Part shown: positions 8,483 through 17,474 of the stretch, in pieces | How the letters are laid out: every line of letters begins with the position of its first letter | Position numbering within the stretch: position 1 is the stretch's first letter | From: a candidate division BRC1 bacterium HGW-BRC1-1 | Lineage (GTDB): Bacteria > Sumerlaeota > Sumerlaeia > Sumerlaeales > Sumerlaeaceae | Direction: 5' to 3' | Assembly: GCA_002842095.1 (NCBI GenBank) | Contig: PHCB01000020.1 | Coordinates: 1 to 46,079 of the forward strand | Length of the DNA stretch: 46,079 nucleotides | The notes under the pieces: generated by a model | Told to the model about the DNA's origin: nothing | Seen by the model: only the letters and a program-made list of their open reading frames with translations | Databases searched by the model: none | Translations under genes and position numbers: made by a program

Positions 8483-11400
8483 TTAGTCAGGCACCAAATC
8501 GTCCACGTACACTTCGATGCGGTCGACGGTTACGTTGCCTTGTTCCATGGGCGCACCGACTCCCAGACTGATGGAATCTAACAGGTCGATGCCCAGCAGC
8601 AGGTCGCGGCTTGAGGGTTGGTTCACTCCCTGTGCCGGTTGCGCCGACAGGTTCGGCATGCGCTGGGTCAGGGTTGCGCCCGCCACGTCGGGGCGCACGT
8701 CCATACTCAGCGGCGTGTGCATGAGCAGCGTGTACCAGCTGCCGTTCTCCGTGCCGATCTTGTCCGGGTTCAGGCTGCCCACACCGGGCAGCGCCTCCTG
8801 TGCGATGCGGTTGTTGGTGTCCAGCGGATAGGTTTTTGCGAAGTCCGTGGCCCACGCCCCGCCCAGTTCCATCTTTTGCGCCCAGCCGAATTTGACCGTG
8901 AACGCGCGCATGCGGATTTGTGCCTGCGCATTGGTGTTCTGGGTACTGGTCAGGTGGAATCGGGCGCGGTACTGTTTGTTGGGTTCCACGCGGATGCGCG
9001 AAGCCTGGTTATTGGTGCCGCCGTCGGGGTTGAAGTTGCGGTTGGCGATGCCGATCTGTCCGGCCACCACGGTGGAGCTGTCCAACCTCACGCCGAAGCT
9101 ACCCTCGGTGTCGGTTGGCAGCGGCGACGTGTACTCGGCGGTGGATGGATCGCCCGGGTTTGGCCCCATGACGAGGCGGTACAAAATCGATTCGAACGCG
9201 TTATAGAGTCTCATGTTTCCGGCGTCGCTGGCCGTGGGCGCGTAAACTTTCACGGGCACGGTGGCGGTGCGCGCCGAGATCGGGTACACGCTGACAGAAC
9301 TCTCGGTGAGGGCCAGATAGCCGTTGTCCTGCGGGTCCGTCGACAACGACTCAAACGCGCGCAAGAAACCCGTCGTGCTGGGATTGTCGCGCAGGTAGGG
9401 GACGTCCACCGGATCGATGTCCACGCGGTAAAGCGACGGTTTGGACGGATCGGAACTGGGCCGGATATCCTGCGACAAACTGTTCTGCACAGGATCACCG
9501 TTCAGGTGCGAAAAGACCTCCAGCATGGAGTTAACCGCAAACTGCGACGACAACCGCACGCGCATGTTCGGGATAAGGTTGGACTGACCCGGCGTGCTCT
9601 GCCCGCCCGCATAAACCCAGAACTTCGCCCGCGCACAGTAGGTGGTTCCCACCACAGCATACGGCAGCCATTCGCTCTGGTTGGAAATGACGCCCGAGAT
9701 GCGGAAGGCGGGTTGCGCGGTCGGATAAATGTGCGCCTTGTAGGCACCATCGCTATAGGAAGAACTGGCGAGACTGTTTTCGTAGCCGTAGCTGCTCCAG
9801 CCATTGGCCGATCCCGGCGGGACCAGTCCGCCGCTGGCGAAATCGTCGCGGTCCCACTCGGCGGTGAGGCCCGTGGTGCCCTCGACTTTGATGGCGTCGG
9901 CACAGAAGCGCGCGCCGGTTCCGGCGTTGCCGTCTTTGTTAAGGAACGTGATGCTCCCCGTTTGCCCGGCGGCGAATTTCACGTTGGTTGCGATGGGCAT
10001 CCAGGCGTTTGCCAAACCGGTGGTGGCGGGCGAAAGGCGCACGCTGCCGGTCACGGTCGCGCCGCTTTCGCCGGTGATGGTGAAGTCGGCCAGGGCGTTG
10101 TTGTTGCCGCCTGAACCGGCATCATCCAGCGTAACGAACACATCGTAAAAGCCCGACGATGCGATGGCGGGTTTGAAGGTGACGCTGTTATTAATGGTCG
10201 TGCTGTAGCGCGAGCCGGAGCCCACCAGCCCTGCGGCCGAGCTTTTGGAGGTGGTGCTGGAGAAACTGCCGGTCTCTGCATACGCCGGGGCCGCGGTAAC
10301 GCCACCCCCCGAGGTGCGGCTCTCCACGATAACGGTGGACCCGCCGGGCGTGGCATTGACCTCATTGGAGGTGCCCTTGTTGTTATAGTCGTCCACGGGA
10401 ACCACACGGTAATACTTCTTTCCGGCGGTGAGGCCTGTGGCGCTGGAATCGACGAAGCTGTTGCCGGTGACATCGGCGGTGCGGTTCACGAGGTTGGCGT
10501 AGTAGGGTTTCACGTTGGCCGACGCGCTGCGATACACGAGGTAACGCGCGGGCCGGTCGCCGTCGCTGGCCGCCGAGGGGGTATTCCAGGTGAGGATAAT
10601 CTGACCCGTGGAACTAGCGCGGGCGGTGAGGTCTGTGATATTATTGGGCTTCACCGCGTCCCAGTTTTTCTTGAGCGTGAAGTTGGTCTGCGGTGAGACG
10701 GCGTTCATTACGCCGGTGCCGCAACCGGTGGTGTTGGTCGCGTTGAGGGTGGACATGAAACTGTTGTTCTTCGAGCCGGTGTAAGAGAACAGTCCAAAAC
10801 CCGACATGCCGCCCACGCTGCGGGTGTCGCAGATGCCCTGCGCCACAATGGCTGCGCCGCTGGAAACCCAGAAAGTGGCCTGGTGGAAGATGCGGTTCGA
10901 CTCGGTGATGTCGGCGGCCACGAGGTTCATGAGGGTCTGGTTCGAGGCGGAATTGGTGCGATAATATTGCGGTGCGATGAAGTCCTGATTGCCCAGGCCG
11001 CTCACATGGTTGGGGTTGGCGGCGGAGTTCCACGATGGAAAATGTTGAAAGACGGTCGAATACGTATCGCTGAGGGTGCTGCCATAGGCGATGGGCGCGC
11101 TGCCGTAGATGACCCACGGTTTCAGCGCGTGGAGATCGGCGGCACCGGAGGTCACAAAGGCCGTGATGGCGTTGCGGCGCGCGGTGATGAAGGCTGTGCT
11201 CCCGGGGGCAGGCGTGGCACCAGCGCCCATGTTCGACAGCGCGGTGGGGTTGTAACCGAATGCCCGGTTACGGTGGGGAATCCCGTCGCCGGGGTAGCGG
11301 ATGCGATCGAGAATGACGCCGTCCACATCGTAGTTCTGCACCATGTCCTTCATCACGTTGCGTGTGAAATCGCGCACGGCGGTGACGCCCGGATCGACCC

Positions 11401-11920
11401 ACAGCCCATCGCTGTCGGCGGCCACCATCTTGCGCGGGAAGCCGGCATCAGGGGAATAAGTGGTATCGTTGGTGGCGTTGGGAGCGGTTACATCTTGGTA
11501 AAGGTAGGTGATCCAGTCTGTAGAAATCTGGGCGGGAAGCGTGTTGGAATTGTCGGTAACGAGGAAGCACCCGAAGGCCGCATAGACGCGCAGACCCGCT
11601 TCGTGGCCGTGGTCGATGGCGTACTGCAGCGTGTCGCCGGCGGCACCGCTGGATTGGGGCTCGGGATTGGCAAAGGTGCTAAAGTCACGGTTGGGGATAT
11701 AATAAGCGTTGGCGCGGTAACGGGCCAGCACACAGATGGCGTTGTACTTGTTCGCCACGGCAAAGTCGATGGCCGCTTGAAGGTTGGTTGAGTTGGTCAG
11801 GCCGTCGCCGATGGAGTACCAGAGGATGCGTTCCTCGGCGCGGGCACTGGTGGGAGCCCCGGCCCAGATAGCCAGAGCGGCGAGGCTGAAAAGTAAACGG
11901 CGAAGGGTTGAACGGATCAT
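8483..11920 (-). CDS. Large secreted GHL10-like glycoside hydrolase family protein with FN3 and golvesin-type domains
   Basis: The precursor is 1145 aa with a clear signal peptide (MIRSTLRRLLFSLAALAIW, likely cut after ARA at about 28). Residues 30-420 resemble the DUF187/GHL10 TIM-barrel family: KYNAICVLARYRANAYY, LWVDPG near 173-178, and the diagnostic VDGVILDRIRYPGDG at about 199-213. An FN3 domain follows (about 428-525), then a golvesin-C/Xly-like beta domain (about 530-682, ending FCADAIKVEG). The rest is two long beta-rich regions I do not recognise, possibly carbohydrate binding. I chose ATG 11920 for the signal peptide and an AAAGG 7 nt upstream. Exact substrate is unknown. It is probably a cell-surface or exported polysaccharide enzyme. 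Confidence 0.8.
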   Translation of the reverse strand: MIRSTLRRLLFSLAALAIWAGAPTSARAEERILWYSIGDGLTNSTNLQAAIDFAVANKYNAICVLARYRANAYYIPNRDFSTFANPEPQSSGAAGDTLQYAIDHGHEAGLRVYAAFGCFLVTDNSNTLPAQISTDWITYLYQDVTAPNATNDTTYSPDAGFPRKMVAADSDGLWVDPGVTAVRDFTRNVMKDMVQNYDVDGVILDRIRYPGDGIPHRNRAFGYNPTALSNMGAGATPAPGSTAFITARRNAITAFVTSGAADLHALKPWVIYGSAPIAYGSTLSDTYSTVFQHFPSWNSAANPNHVSGLGNQDFIAPQYYRTNSASNQTLMNLVAADITESNRIFHQATFWVSSGAAIVAQGICDTRSVGGMSGFGLFSYTGSKNNSFMSTLNATNTTGCGTGVMNAVSPQTNFTLKKNWDAVKPNNITDLTARASSTGQIILTWNTPSAASDGDRPARYLVYRSASANVKPYYANLVNRTADVTGNSFVDSSATGLTAGKKYYRVVPVDDYNNKGTSNEVNATPGGSTVIVESRTSGGGVTAAPAYAETGSFSSTTSKSSAAGLVGSGSRYSTTINNSVTFKPAIASSGFYDVFVTLDDAGSGGNNNALADFTITGESGATVTGSVRLSPATTGLANAWMPIATNVKFAAGQTGSITFLNKDGNAGTGARFCADAIKVEGTTGLTAEWDRDDFASGGLVPPGSANGWSSYGYENSLASSSYSDGAYKAHIYPTAQPAFRISGVISNQSEWLPYAVVGTTYCARAKFWVYAGGQSTPGQSNLIPNMRVRLSSQFAVNSMLEVFSHLNGDPVQNSLSQDIRPSSDPSKPSLYRVDIDPVDVPYLRDNPSTTGFLRAFESLSTDPQDNGYLALTESSVSVYPISARTATVPVKVYAPTASDAGNMRLYNAFESILYRLVMGPNPGDPSTAEYTSPLPTDTEGSFGVRLDSSTVVAGQIGIANRNFNPDGGTNNQASRIRVEPNKQYRARFHLTSTQNTNAQAQIRMRAFTVKFGWAQKMELGGAWATDFAKTYPLDTNNRIAQEALPGVGSLNPDKIGTENGSWYTLLMHTPLSMDVRPDVAGATLTQRMPNLSAQPAQGVNQPSSRDLLLGIDLLDSISLGVGAPMEQGNVTVDRIEVYVDDLVPD

Positions 11921-12092
11921 GGTCGTGCCTTTCGGGCGCGGGCGTAAGGGGGGCTGACTTGAAAGGGCGAGATGTAGAAACGAATGCGCCAAGTCAACTG
12001 ACATGACACCGCAAGGGGGAAAACATTGTGGCAGAAAGGTTAGATGGGGATGGATTTTGGGAAGAGGATTGGTCGTTAGATCCGATGCGTCT

Positions 12093-12120
12093 GATGTGGG
12101 ACCGGTGCCCTCGCCGGTCG
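12093..12120 (+). repeat. REP-like 28-bp hairpin element, copy 1
   Basis: The core is a GACCGG...CCGGTC stem with a short loop, preceded by GATGTGG. It matches the reverse complement of 21107-21134 at 27 of 28 positions. It lies in the long gap between the divergent glycosidase gene and recA, about 350 bp upstream of recA. Confidence 0.8.
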
Positions 12121-12330
12121 GCGCAAGGCGGATGGGGGCAGGTGAGGATGTTTTTCTGGTCGGTACGTTTCTGTTCACACCCACACCGACCGTAGGGGGG
12201 AACCTGTGTATTCGCCCAATCGAGAACAGACCTCGTCACGATCGACCCTCCGGGAGAGTCGAGATTACTCGCACAAAAATAATCCAAAACACCCAAGATT
12301 TTTCTGGCAATGCTCTAAAACCTTTGTTCT

Positions 12331-12350
12331 ACATGAATGCGTCTTCATGT
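12331..12350. promoter_or_regulatory. Perfect inverted repeat in the recA leader, candidate SOS-type operator
   Basis: ACATGAA and TTCATGT form perfect 7-bp arms around a 6-nt spacer, 97 bp upstream of the recA ATG. The size and symmetry fit a dimeric repressor site. It is neither the classical CTGT-N8-ACAG nor the GAAC-N4-GTTC LexA box. No lexA gene is in the window, so the regulator is unknown. Confidence 0.45.
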
Positions 12351-12373
12351 TGCCTGTTTTCATCGGAGGGTGC

Positions 12374-12457
12374 ATGATGGCAAGGTTGGTCGCGCTGGAG
12401 CGGGCGACTGTGTTTTCATCTCAATCAATGAAGGATAAAGCTGACCATGGCACGTGA
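12374..12457 (+). CDS. Possible 27-codon leader ORF overlapping recA
   Basis: A strong GGAGGG (12365-12370) precedes two tandem ATGs (12374 and 12377; the second has the better spacing). The frame encodes about 27 residues ([17 protein letters not shown]...) and stops at 12457, 11 nt inside recA and in another frame. No protein family is recognised. It may be a leader peptide that couples translation to recA. Chance is also possible, but the ribosome binding site is better than that of recA itself (AAGGA with an 11-nt gap). Confidence 0.35.
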   Translation: MMARLVALERATVFSSQSMKDKADHGT

Positions 12458-13517
12458 AACGTCGGACTCGAAGCACGATCTCAATCGGGCTAAAAGCCTG
12501 GAACTGGCGCTGTCGCAAATCGAGCGCAACCACGGCAAGGGCTCCATCATGCGCTTCGGCGAGCACAACGTGGCCGACATCGGCGTGATCAGCACGGGGG
12601 CCGTCAGCCTCGATGCGGCGCTGGGCATCTGGGGCGTTCCCCGCGGTCGCGTGGTTGAGATTTACGGGCCGGAAGCTTCGGGCAAAACCACGCTGGCGCT
12701 TCACGTGGTGGCCAATGCGCAAAAAGAGGGCGGCATGGCGGCCTACGTAGACGCCGAGCACGCCATGGATCCGCAGTATTGCCGCAAGCTGGGCGTTAAC
12801 ATTGATGAGCTTCTCATCAGCCAGCCCGACACCGGCGAGCAGGCCCTCGACATCGTGGAGACGCTGGTGCGCAGCAACGCGGTGGACGTGATCGTAATCG
12901 ACTCGGTGGCGGCGTTGGTGCCGCGAGCGGAGATTGAGGGCGAGATGGGCGACAGCTTCGTGGGTCTGCAGGCGCGGCTCATGAGCCAGGCCCTGCGCAA
13001 GCTCACGGGGTCCATTTCCAAGAGCAAGACATGTGTGATCTTCATCAACCAGATCCGCGAAAAAATCGGTGTCATGTTCGGCAGCCCCGAAACCACCACG
13101 GGTGGCCGCGCACTCAAGTTTTACAGCAGCGTCCGTCTGGACATCCGCCGCATCGGGGCCATCAAGGAAGGCACCGACAACGTGGGCAACCGTGTGCGCG
13201 TGAAGGTGGTAAAGAACAAGTGTGCGTCGCCCTTCCGCGAGGCGGAATTCGACATTATGTTTGGCGAGGGTATTTCGCGCGAAGGCGACATGATCGATCT
13301 GGGCGTGAACCTGAAGCTGGTCGACAAGGCCGGCGCCTGGTTCTCCATCAATGGCGAGCGTATCGGGCAGGGTCGCGAAAACTCGAAAACCTATCTGCGC
13401 GAACACCCCCAAATGGCCGACGATCTGGAAAAAGCCATTCACGAAAAGATGAAACCCGATGTGCTGGTTCTCCCTGAAGGGGCCGGAGCCGAGGAAGAAC
13501 CCGAGGACGAAGAGTAG
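12447..13517 (+). CDS. recA: Recombinase RecA
   Basis: This ATP-dependent strand-exchange protein carries out recombinational repair and activates LexA-type autocleavage. Walker A is GPEASGKTT (about 71-79), Walker B is [11 protein letters not shown] (about 147-157), the L1/L2 region includes [13 protein letters not shown], and the acidic tail ends EEEPEDEE. At 356 aa it is full length and uninterrupted. ATG 12447 is preceded by AAGGA at 11 nt. The 520-bp upstream gap carries an inverted repeat and a small leader ORF. The TPR-methyltransferase gene begins 36 nt downstream and may be co-transcribed. Confidence 0.98.
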   Translation: MARETSDSKHDLNRAKSLELALSQIERNHGKGSIMRFGEHNVADIGVISTGAVSLDAALGIWGVPRGRVVEIYGPEASGKTTLALHVVANAQKEGGMAAYVDAEHAMDPQYCRKLGVNIDELLISQPDTGEQALDIVETLVRSNAVDVIVIDSVAALVPRAEIEGEMGDSFVGLQARLMSQALRKLTGSISKSKTCVIFINQIREKIGVMFGSPETTTGGRALKFYSSVRLDIRRIGAIKEGTDNVGNRVRVKVVKNKCASPFREAEFDIMFGEGISREGDMIDLGVNLKLVDKAGAWFSINGERIGQGRENSKTYLREHPQMADDLEKAIHEKMKPDVLVLPEGAGAEEEPEDEE

Positions 13518-13553
13518 GATCGCGGGTCGGCAGCGGAACGAGACTGAAGGCGG

Positions 13554-14714
13554 ATGAACGCAAGGGAAACCCTGCAGCGGGCCATTGATTGCGCGCAGGC
13601 GGGCGACCATGGCACTGCCATGGAACTGCTCGGTCGCGCCATGAAGGACCCTTCAACATGTCCCGACGCTCTGGGGAATCGCGCGTGGTTGCATCGCCAG
13701 TCGGGGGATCTCGATGCGGCGCTGGCGGATTATGACCGGCTGATAAGTCTGCTGCCGGCAGAGACCAGCGCCGACCCGGCCGCCTGGCGGGCTGACTGTC
13801 TTCGCCTGCAGGGTGATCCGGCGGGGGCGTTGCGGGCCGCGCTGGATGTGCTGGCGCGCGAGCCGCTGTGCCGCACCGCCGTGGAGGTTGTCGAACGCGC
13901 CCAGGACGCTCTGGGTGCCGGGGCACGACCAGAATACACGCTGGGCCGCCATGACCCGTGGCAACCGCTTAACCCGGTGATTCAAGCTCTGGAAAATGAT
14001 AAGCGTTCGTTTCCCGCATCGGTCTTTCCGCCGGTGTCGCGGTTTTTGTATGCGCTGATCCGCTGCCTGCGGCCCAAGCTGGCGCTGGAAACAGGGTGCT
14101 ACATCGGTTACTCGTCGCTGTGTATTGCGCAGGCGATGGAGGAGAATTCCACCGGCCACCTGCACTCGTTTGATTTGTTTCTCAAGCGGCCCGGACTACA
14201 ATCCCCCGTGGCCGGTGCGTGCGCCGACAGTTTGAAAGTAGCGCGCACCCATGCCGAGAAGGCGGAATTGTCGCATCGGATCACCTTTCATCCGGGCGAC
14301 AGCGCGGTGCGCATCCGCGATTTGTTCGGCGATCGCGGCGAGGTGTTCGACTTCGCCTTTGTGGATGGCGATCACACGATCGAGGGGGCACTGGCCGACT
14401 GGTACGAAGTGGACCGCATTCTGGCACCGGGTGGTATGGTGATGCTGCACGATACCATGCCACAGAAATGTGGGTGGGTTGGCCCGCGTCGATTGTTGGA
14501 TATGCTGCATGAGAAAACCCAGGGCCGCTATCAGGCAATCAACCTCCCCACACCGGAAGGTTATGGTATCGCGCTGATACAGAAGGAAAGCCCGGGAACA
14601 GGACCGGAAATGCCGCCATCGCTATGGGAACTCCTCCGCGAGAGATTGTTTCGGGAGAAGCTCAATACGGCGGAAGCCTCCGCCCCCGGCGACAACAAGC
14701 CTCAAAGCTTGTAA
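13554..14714 (+). CDS. TPR-domain class I SAM-dependent methyltransferase
   Basis: This is a cytoplasmic protein of 386 aa. Residues 1-120 are helical repeats of TPR type (CAQAGDHGTAMELLGRAMKD, then GNRAWLHRQSGDLDAALADY). Residues 150-350 form a class I methyltransferase of the Methyltransf_24 / O-methyltransferase kind. SAM motif I is ETGCYIGYSS (179-188), with the acidic motif FVDGDHTIEGA (269-279) and LHDTMP (298-303). Such enzymes often modify sugars or secondary metabolites, but the substrate is not evident. It follows recA closely on the same strand. The fused TPR suggests a protein partner. Confidence 0.8.
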   Translation: MNARETLQRAIDCAQAGDHGTAMELLGRAMKDPSTCPDALGNRAWLHRQSGDLDAALADYDRLISLLPAETSADPAAWRADCLRLQGDPAGALRAALDVLAREPLCRTAVEVVERAQDALGAGARPEYTLGRHDPWQPLNPVIQALENDKRSFPASVFPPVSRFLYALIRCLRPKLALETGCYIGYSSLCIAQAMEENSTGHLHSFDLFLKRPGLQSPVAGACADSLKVARTHAEKAELSHRITFHPGDSAVRIRDLFGDRGEVFDFAFVDGDHTIEGALADWYEVDRILAPGGMVMLHDTMPQKCGWVGPRRLLDMLHEKTQGRYQAINLPTPEGYGIALIQKESPGTGPEMPPSLWELLRERLFREKLNTAEASAPGDNKPQSL

Positions 14715-14758
14715 GAAGGTGGCGCAGAAAAAATGCCGACGCAAAGAAACGAAAAGGC

Positions 14759-15310
14759 TTAGGTGTTGAACGTAGCCGAGGCGGGGGTGGCTTCGGGTGC
14801 TTCATTGGGGGTGATGAAGTTTTGTTCGAGGATCTCGGCGAGGGGGCGCATGGACGCACGCACGCGCACCTCGAAATGGTCCTCGCTGGTTTCGCGCTCG
14901 CTGACAACCACGGCGGTGTCGAGGTAACGCTCAACCGACCGACGCACGCCGATGTTAGCTTCCATGACCGCTTCGAGATTTTGGGTTTCGGTGACAGGCA
15001 GGCTCTCGATGCGTTTTTTCAATGCAGCGATGGCGGACCGTTTGGCGCGCATTTTACCCGCAAAGGAACGCTGGGGTTCGGTGACGATGGTGCGCGGCGC
15101 AGGGGCGCTCCCCTCGGCCTCCAGCACATCTCCCGCCCACGGGAAGAGATCGTCAGCCTCCGCCATGGCAGCCACCTTCGGCGGCAGGGAGGAGGAGTCG
15201 GGGGAAGAAGGCGTGGTGGTAGAGCAACCAGCGGCAAGTAATAACATAGCCGCACCAGCCGACAGCAACGCGATACGAGTAAGGCAAAGGAAACGGGAAT
15301 TGGATGTCAT
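14759..15310 (-). CDS. Putative lipoprotein, LPP20-like
   Basis: This predicted lipoprotein is 183 aa. A short hydrophobic signal ends in the lipobox LLAAGC (cysteine near residue 29), followed by a Ser/Thr/Pro linker. The C-terminal 110 residues follow the pattern seen in LPP20-type lipoprotein domains: Arg/Ala-rich helix (KMRAKRSAIAALKKRI), a middle segment with LPVTETQNL, and a strand pair (TAVVVSERETSEDHFEVRVRA). This resemblance is by pattern only. ATG 15310 places the lysine-free but arginine-containing signal correctly. An upstream TTG at 15340 is less likely. It is divergent from the coxS-like gene. Function unknown. Confidence 0.6.
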   Translation of the reverse strand: MTSNSRFLCLTRIALLSAGAAMLLLAAGCSTTTPSSPDSSSLPPKVAAMAEADDLFPWAGDVLEAEGSAPAPRTIVTEPQRSFAGKMRAKRSAIAALKKRIESLPVTETQNLEAVMEANIGVRRSVERYLDTAVVVSERETSEDHFEVRVRASMRPLAEILEQNFITPNEAPEATPASATFNT

Positions 15311-15497
15311 AGAGAATTGCAATCTGGCGAGAAGACACAAGATCGGTCAAGCGGATTTGGAGATGGGAGGAAATGACGAGGGCCCCTTCGGAAAGACAAA
15401 TGTGAGACCGGCGGCGTCATCAGGTTTTTCTGGCAGGGTTGCTCCGGTTTGCGGTAGGTTTCTTCACGTTCTTCGATTGGGAAAGGAAACTATCTTC

Positions 15498-16034
15498 ATG
15501 AGCGAGTCTCGTCCGGTGGCTGCGGCGGCGGATTCTGGTGTTTGCGAATTGCGATTCACGCTGAACAACAAACCTTGCTGCGTGACGGCCGCGCCGGAGG
15601 CTTCGTTGCTGGAAGTGTTGCGCATGGAGATCGGTCTGATGGGCACCAAGGGCGCTTGCCTGGAGGGCGAGTGCGGCAGTTGCACGGTACTGGTGGATGG
15701 CGTGCCGGTGAACTCGTGCCTCATCATGGCGGGGCAGATTCAGGGGCGCTCTGTCACCACCATCGAAGGGTTGGCGTCGGCCGACGATGGTACGCTCGAT
15801 ATTTTGCAGCGCAAGTTCATCGAGACCGGTGCGGTGCAGTGCGGCTACTGCACGCCGGGGTTGATCCTCGCGGCGCACCAACTGCTCACGCGGCCCGGCG
15901 TGGCCACAGAGGAAGATTTCCTGACGGCGTTGGAGGGCAACATCTGCCGATGTACGGGCTACGAAAATATTTTGAAGGCGGTGCGCGGTGCCTGGCGCGA
16001 GACGCATCCGGACGACGCCGGGGGGGCGCAGTGA
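15498..16034 (+). CDS. (2Fe-2S)-binding small subunit, CoxS/XdhA-C type
   Basis: This is the iron-sulfur electron-transfer subunit of the xanthine dehydrogenase/aerobic CO dehydrogenase family. The plant-type [2Fe-2S] cluster has C54, C59, C62 and C74 (CLEGECGSCTV...NSC). The helical second cluster has C115, C118, C150 and C152 (CGYCTPG, CRCTGYENIL). At 178 aa it is complete. ATG 15498 has AAAGGAAA upstream at about 9-10 nt. The molybdopterin large subunit and the FAD medium subunit that normally accompany it are absent. Only an XdhC gene follows, 36 nt downstream. Confidence 0.93.
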   Translation: MSESRPVAAAADSGVCELRFTLNNKPCCVTAAPEASLLEVLRMEIGLMGTKGACLEGECGSCTVLVDGVPVNSCLIMAGQIQGRSVTTIEGLASADDGTLDILQRKFIETGAVQCGYCTPGLILAAHQLLTRPGVATEEDFLTALEGNICRCTGYENILKAVRGAWRETHPDDAGGAQ

Positions 16035-16070
16035 ACCTCGCGCCCATCGCGACCCGCAGAGGCGCGTAGC

Positions 16071-16850
16071 GTGTCGTCGCTGGTAATCGAAAAGGCCGCC
16101 GAGCTTCTGCGCCAGGGGCGCCGCTGCGTGATGGTGACCATCATCCAGACCGTGGGCAGCACACCGCGCAAGGCCGGCACGCGCATGTTGGTGGCCGATG
16201 ACGGCTCGGTGACAGGCACCGTGGGCGGCGGCTGCGTGGAGGCCGACCTGTTCAGCTTCGCCCGCGAGGCCCTGCGCACCGGGCGCATCACGATTCAGGA
16301 TATCGATCTGACGGCGCGTGCCGCCGATGAAAACGACATGCTCTGCGGAGGCAAACTGAAGGTGCTCATCGAGCCAATCCTGCCCGACGAAAAACTCATC
16401 ATCCTCGGTGGCGGCCACATCTCGCGGGCCCTGCACGATATCTGCCGCTTGCTGGATTTTCGCATCACCATCACCGACGACCGCGCGCAGTTCGTCAACG
16501 CAGAGCGGTTCCCGCACGCGCACAATCTGGTAGCGGCGCCGTTTGAGGGCCAGTTCGAGCAACTGGATGTGGACGCGGCCACGAGCATCATCATCGTGAC
16601 ACGCGGCCACCAAAGCGACGAGGTTTGCATGGAGCAAGCCCTGCGCACACCCGCGCGGTTTATCGCGCTGGTGGGCAGCTCTACGAAGGTCGGTGTGTTT
16701 CGGGCGCATCTGCGCGAGAAAGGCTTTTCCGATGCGGACCTGGCGCGGGTGCAATGCCCGGCGGGGCTGGACATCGGCGCCGAGACACCCGAAGAAATCG
16801 CCGTGGCGCTGGCGGCCGAACTGGTGCGGCGCCGGCGTCGGCCTGACTAA
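16071..16850 (+). CDS. XdhC/CoxI family molybdenum cofactor insertion protein
   Basis: XdhC-family proteins bind the molybdenum cofactor and help sulfurate and insert it into xanthine dehydrogenase-type enzymes in the cytoplasm. The N-terminal block GSTPRKAGTRMLV (29-41), VGGGCVEADL (51-60) and LCGG (91-94) are all present. The C-terminal Rossmann domain starts with ILGGGHISRAL (111-121). The end ETPEEIAVALAAELV is typical. It has 259 aa with a GTG start and AGAGG upstream. It shares strand and close spacing with the [2Fe-2S] subunit. Its stop overlaps the end of the convergent gene by 4 nt. Confidence 0.9.
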   Translation: MSSLVIEKAAELLRQGRRCVMVTIIQTVGSTPRKAGTRMLVADDGSVTGTVGGGCVEADLFSFAREALRTGRITIQDIDLTARAADENDMLCGGKLKVLIEPILPDEKLIILGGGHISRALHDICRLLDFRITITDDRAQFVNAERFPHAHNLVAAPFEGQFEQLDVDAATSIIIVTRGHQSDEVCMEQALRTPARFIALVGSSTKVGVFRAHLREKGFSDADLARVQCPAGLDIGAETPEEIAVALAAELVRRRRRPD

Positions 16851-17272
16851 CGCCAGATGTCGGGGTTGGTCTCCTGTGGCAGGCCCTGGGCCAGTTCGCG
16901 GATGCGCTCGATGAGATAGGCCGGGTCGCGCTCCAACGCCTCGAGGCGCGCTTGCAGTTCGTTGGCGGTGCCGTGCAGGCACGAGAGCGACACAAAGCCG
17001 CCTCCTCGCGATTTCATGATGCGCAGGCTCACGAAGCGCAACTCCACGAAACGCGCCTCGATGGCGGGGTCCATGGCCATCACGACCATTTGCACATGCA
17101 GCGACACGGTGGTTCCGGGATCGCCCAGCGCCAGATTTCCTCCGGCGTGGAACTCGTGAAACGGTCCGCGGGTTGTCATGTGATGGTCGAACTGATCCAA
17201 TAGCGCGTGGATCATGGCGCTCACGGCGGTGGCAAGGGCGGCGGCGTCAGAAGGTTGATTCGGCGTTGGCAT
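16847..17272 (-). CDS. Hypothetical protein (141 aa)
   Basis: I do not recognise this protein. It has no signal peptide. The N-terminal helix (ALATAVSAMIHALLDQFDHH) is followed by two likely beta strands (FHAGGNLALGDPG, TTVSLHVQMVVMAM), then a helical C-terminus (ANELQARLEALERDP...LIERIRELAQGLPQET). I chose ATG 17272. An open frame extends 15 codons further upstream without a good start. It converges on XdhC with a 4-nt overlap, and codon use resembles its neighbours. Confidence 0.5.
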   Translation of the reverse strand: MPTPNQPSDAAALATAVSAMIHALLDQFDHHMTTRGPFHEFHAGGNLALGDPGTTVSLHVQMVVMAMDPAIEARFVELRFVSLRIMKSRGGGFVSLSCLHGTANELQARLEALERDPAYLIERIRELAQGLPQETNPDIWR

Positions 17273-17474
17273 GATTGGAATCAACCCGCACGGGCTTGCG
17301 ACATTCGTTTTGCGCACGGGACACCGGCCCTGCCTTTTTGGTTGAGGTGAAGGCGAGCGCGGTTGTACATCGTGCCATAAGAAATTCGTCCGGCGGCAAA
17401 CAAGGCGCGGGACGAAACGCCGGTTCTTCCACCGATCGCGCCGGAAGGTGGCCGGGCGACAAGGAGAGTGTACG

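Noticed and set aside
12093-12120. The GACCGG hairpin as a terminator of a gene
   Set aside because: There is no T-run after it, and it lies between two divergent 5' ends, not after a stop codon.
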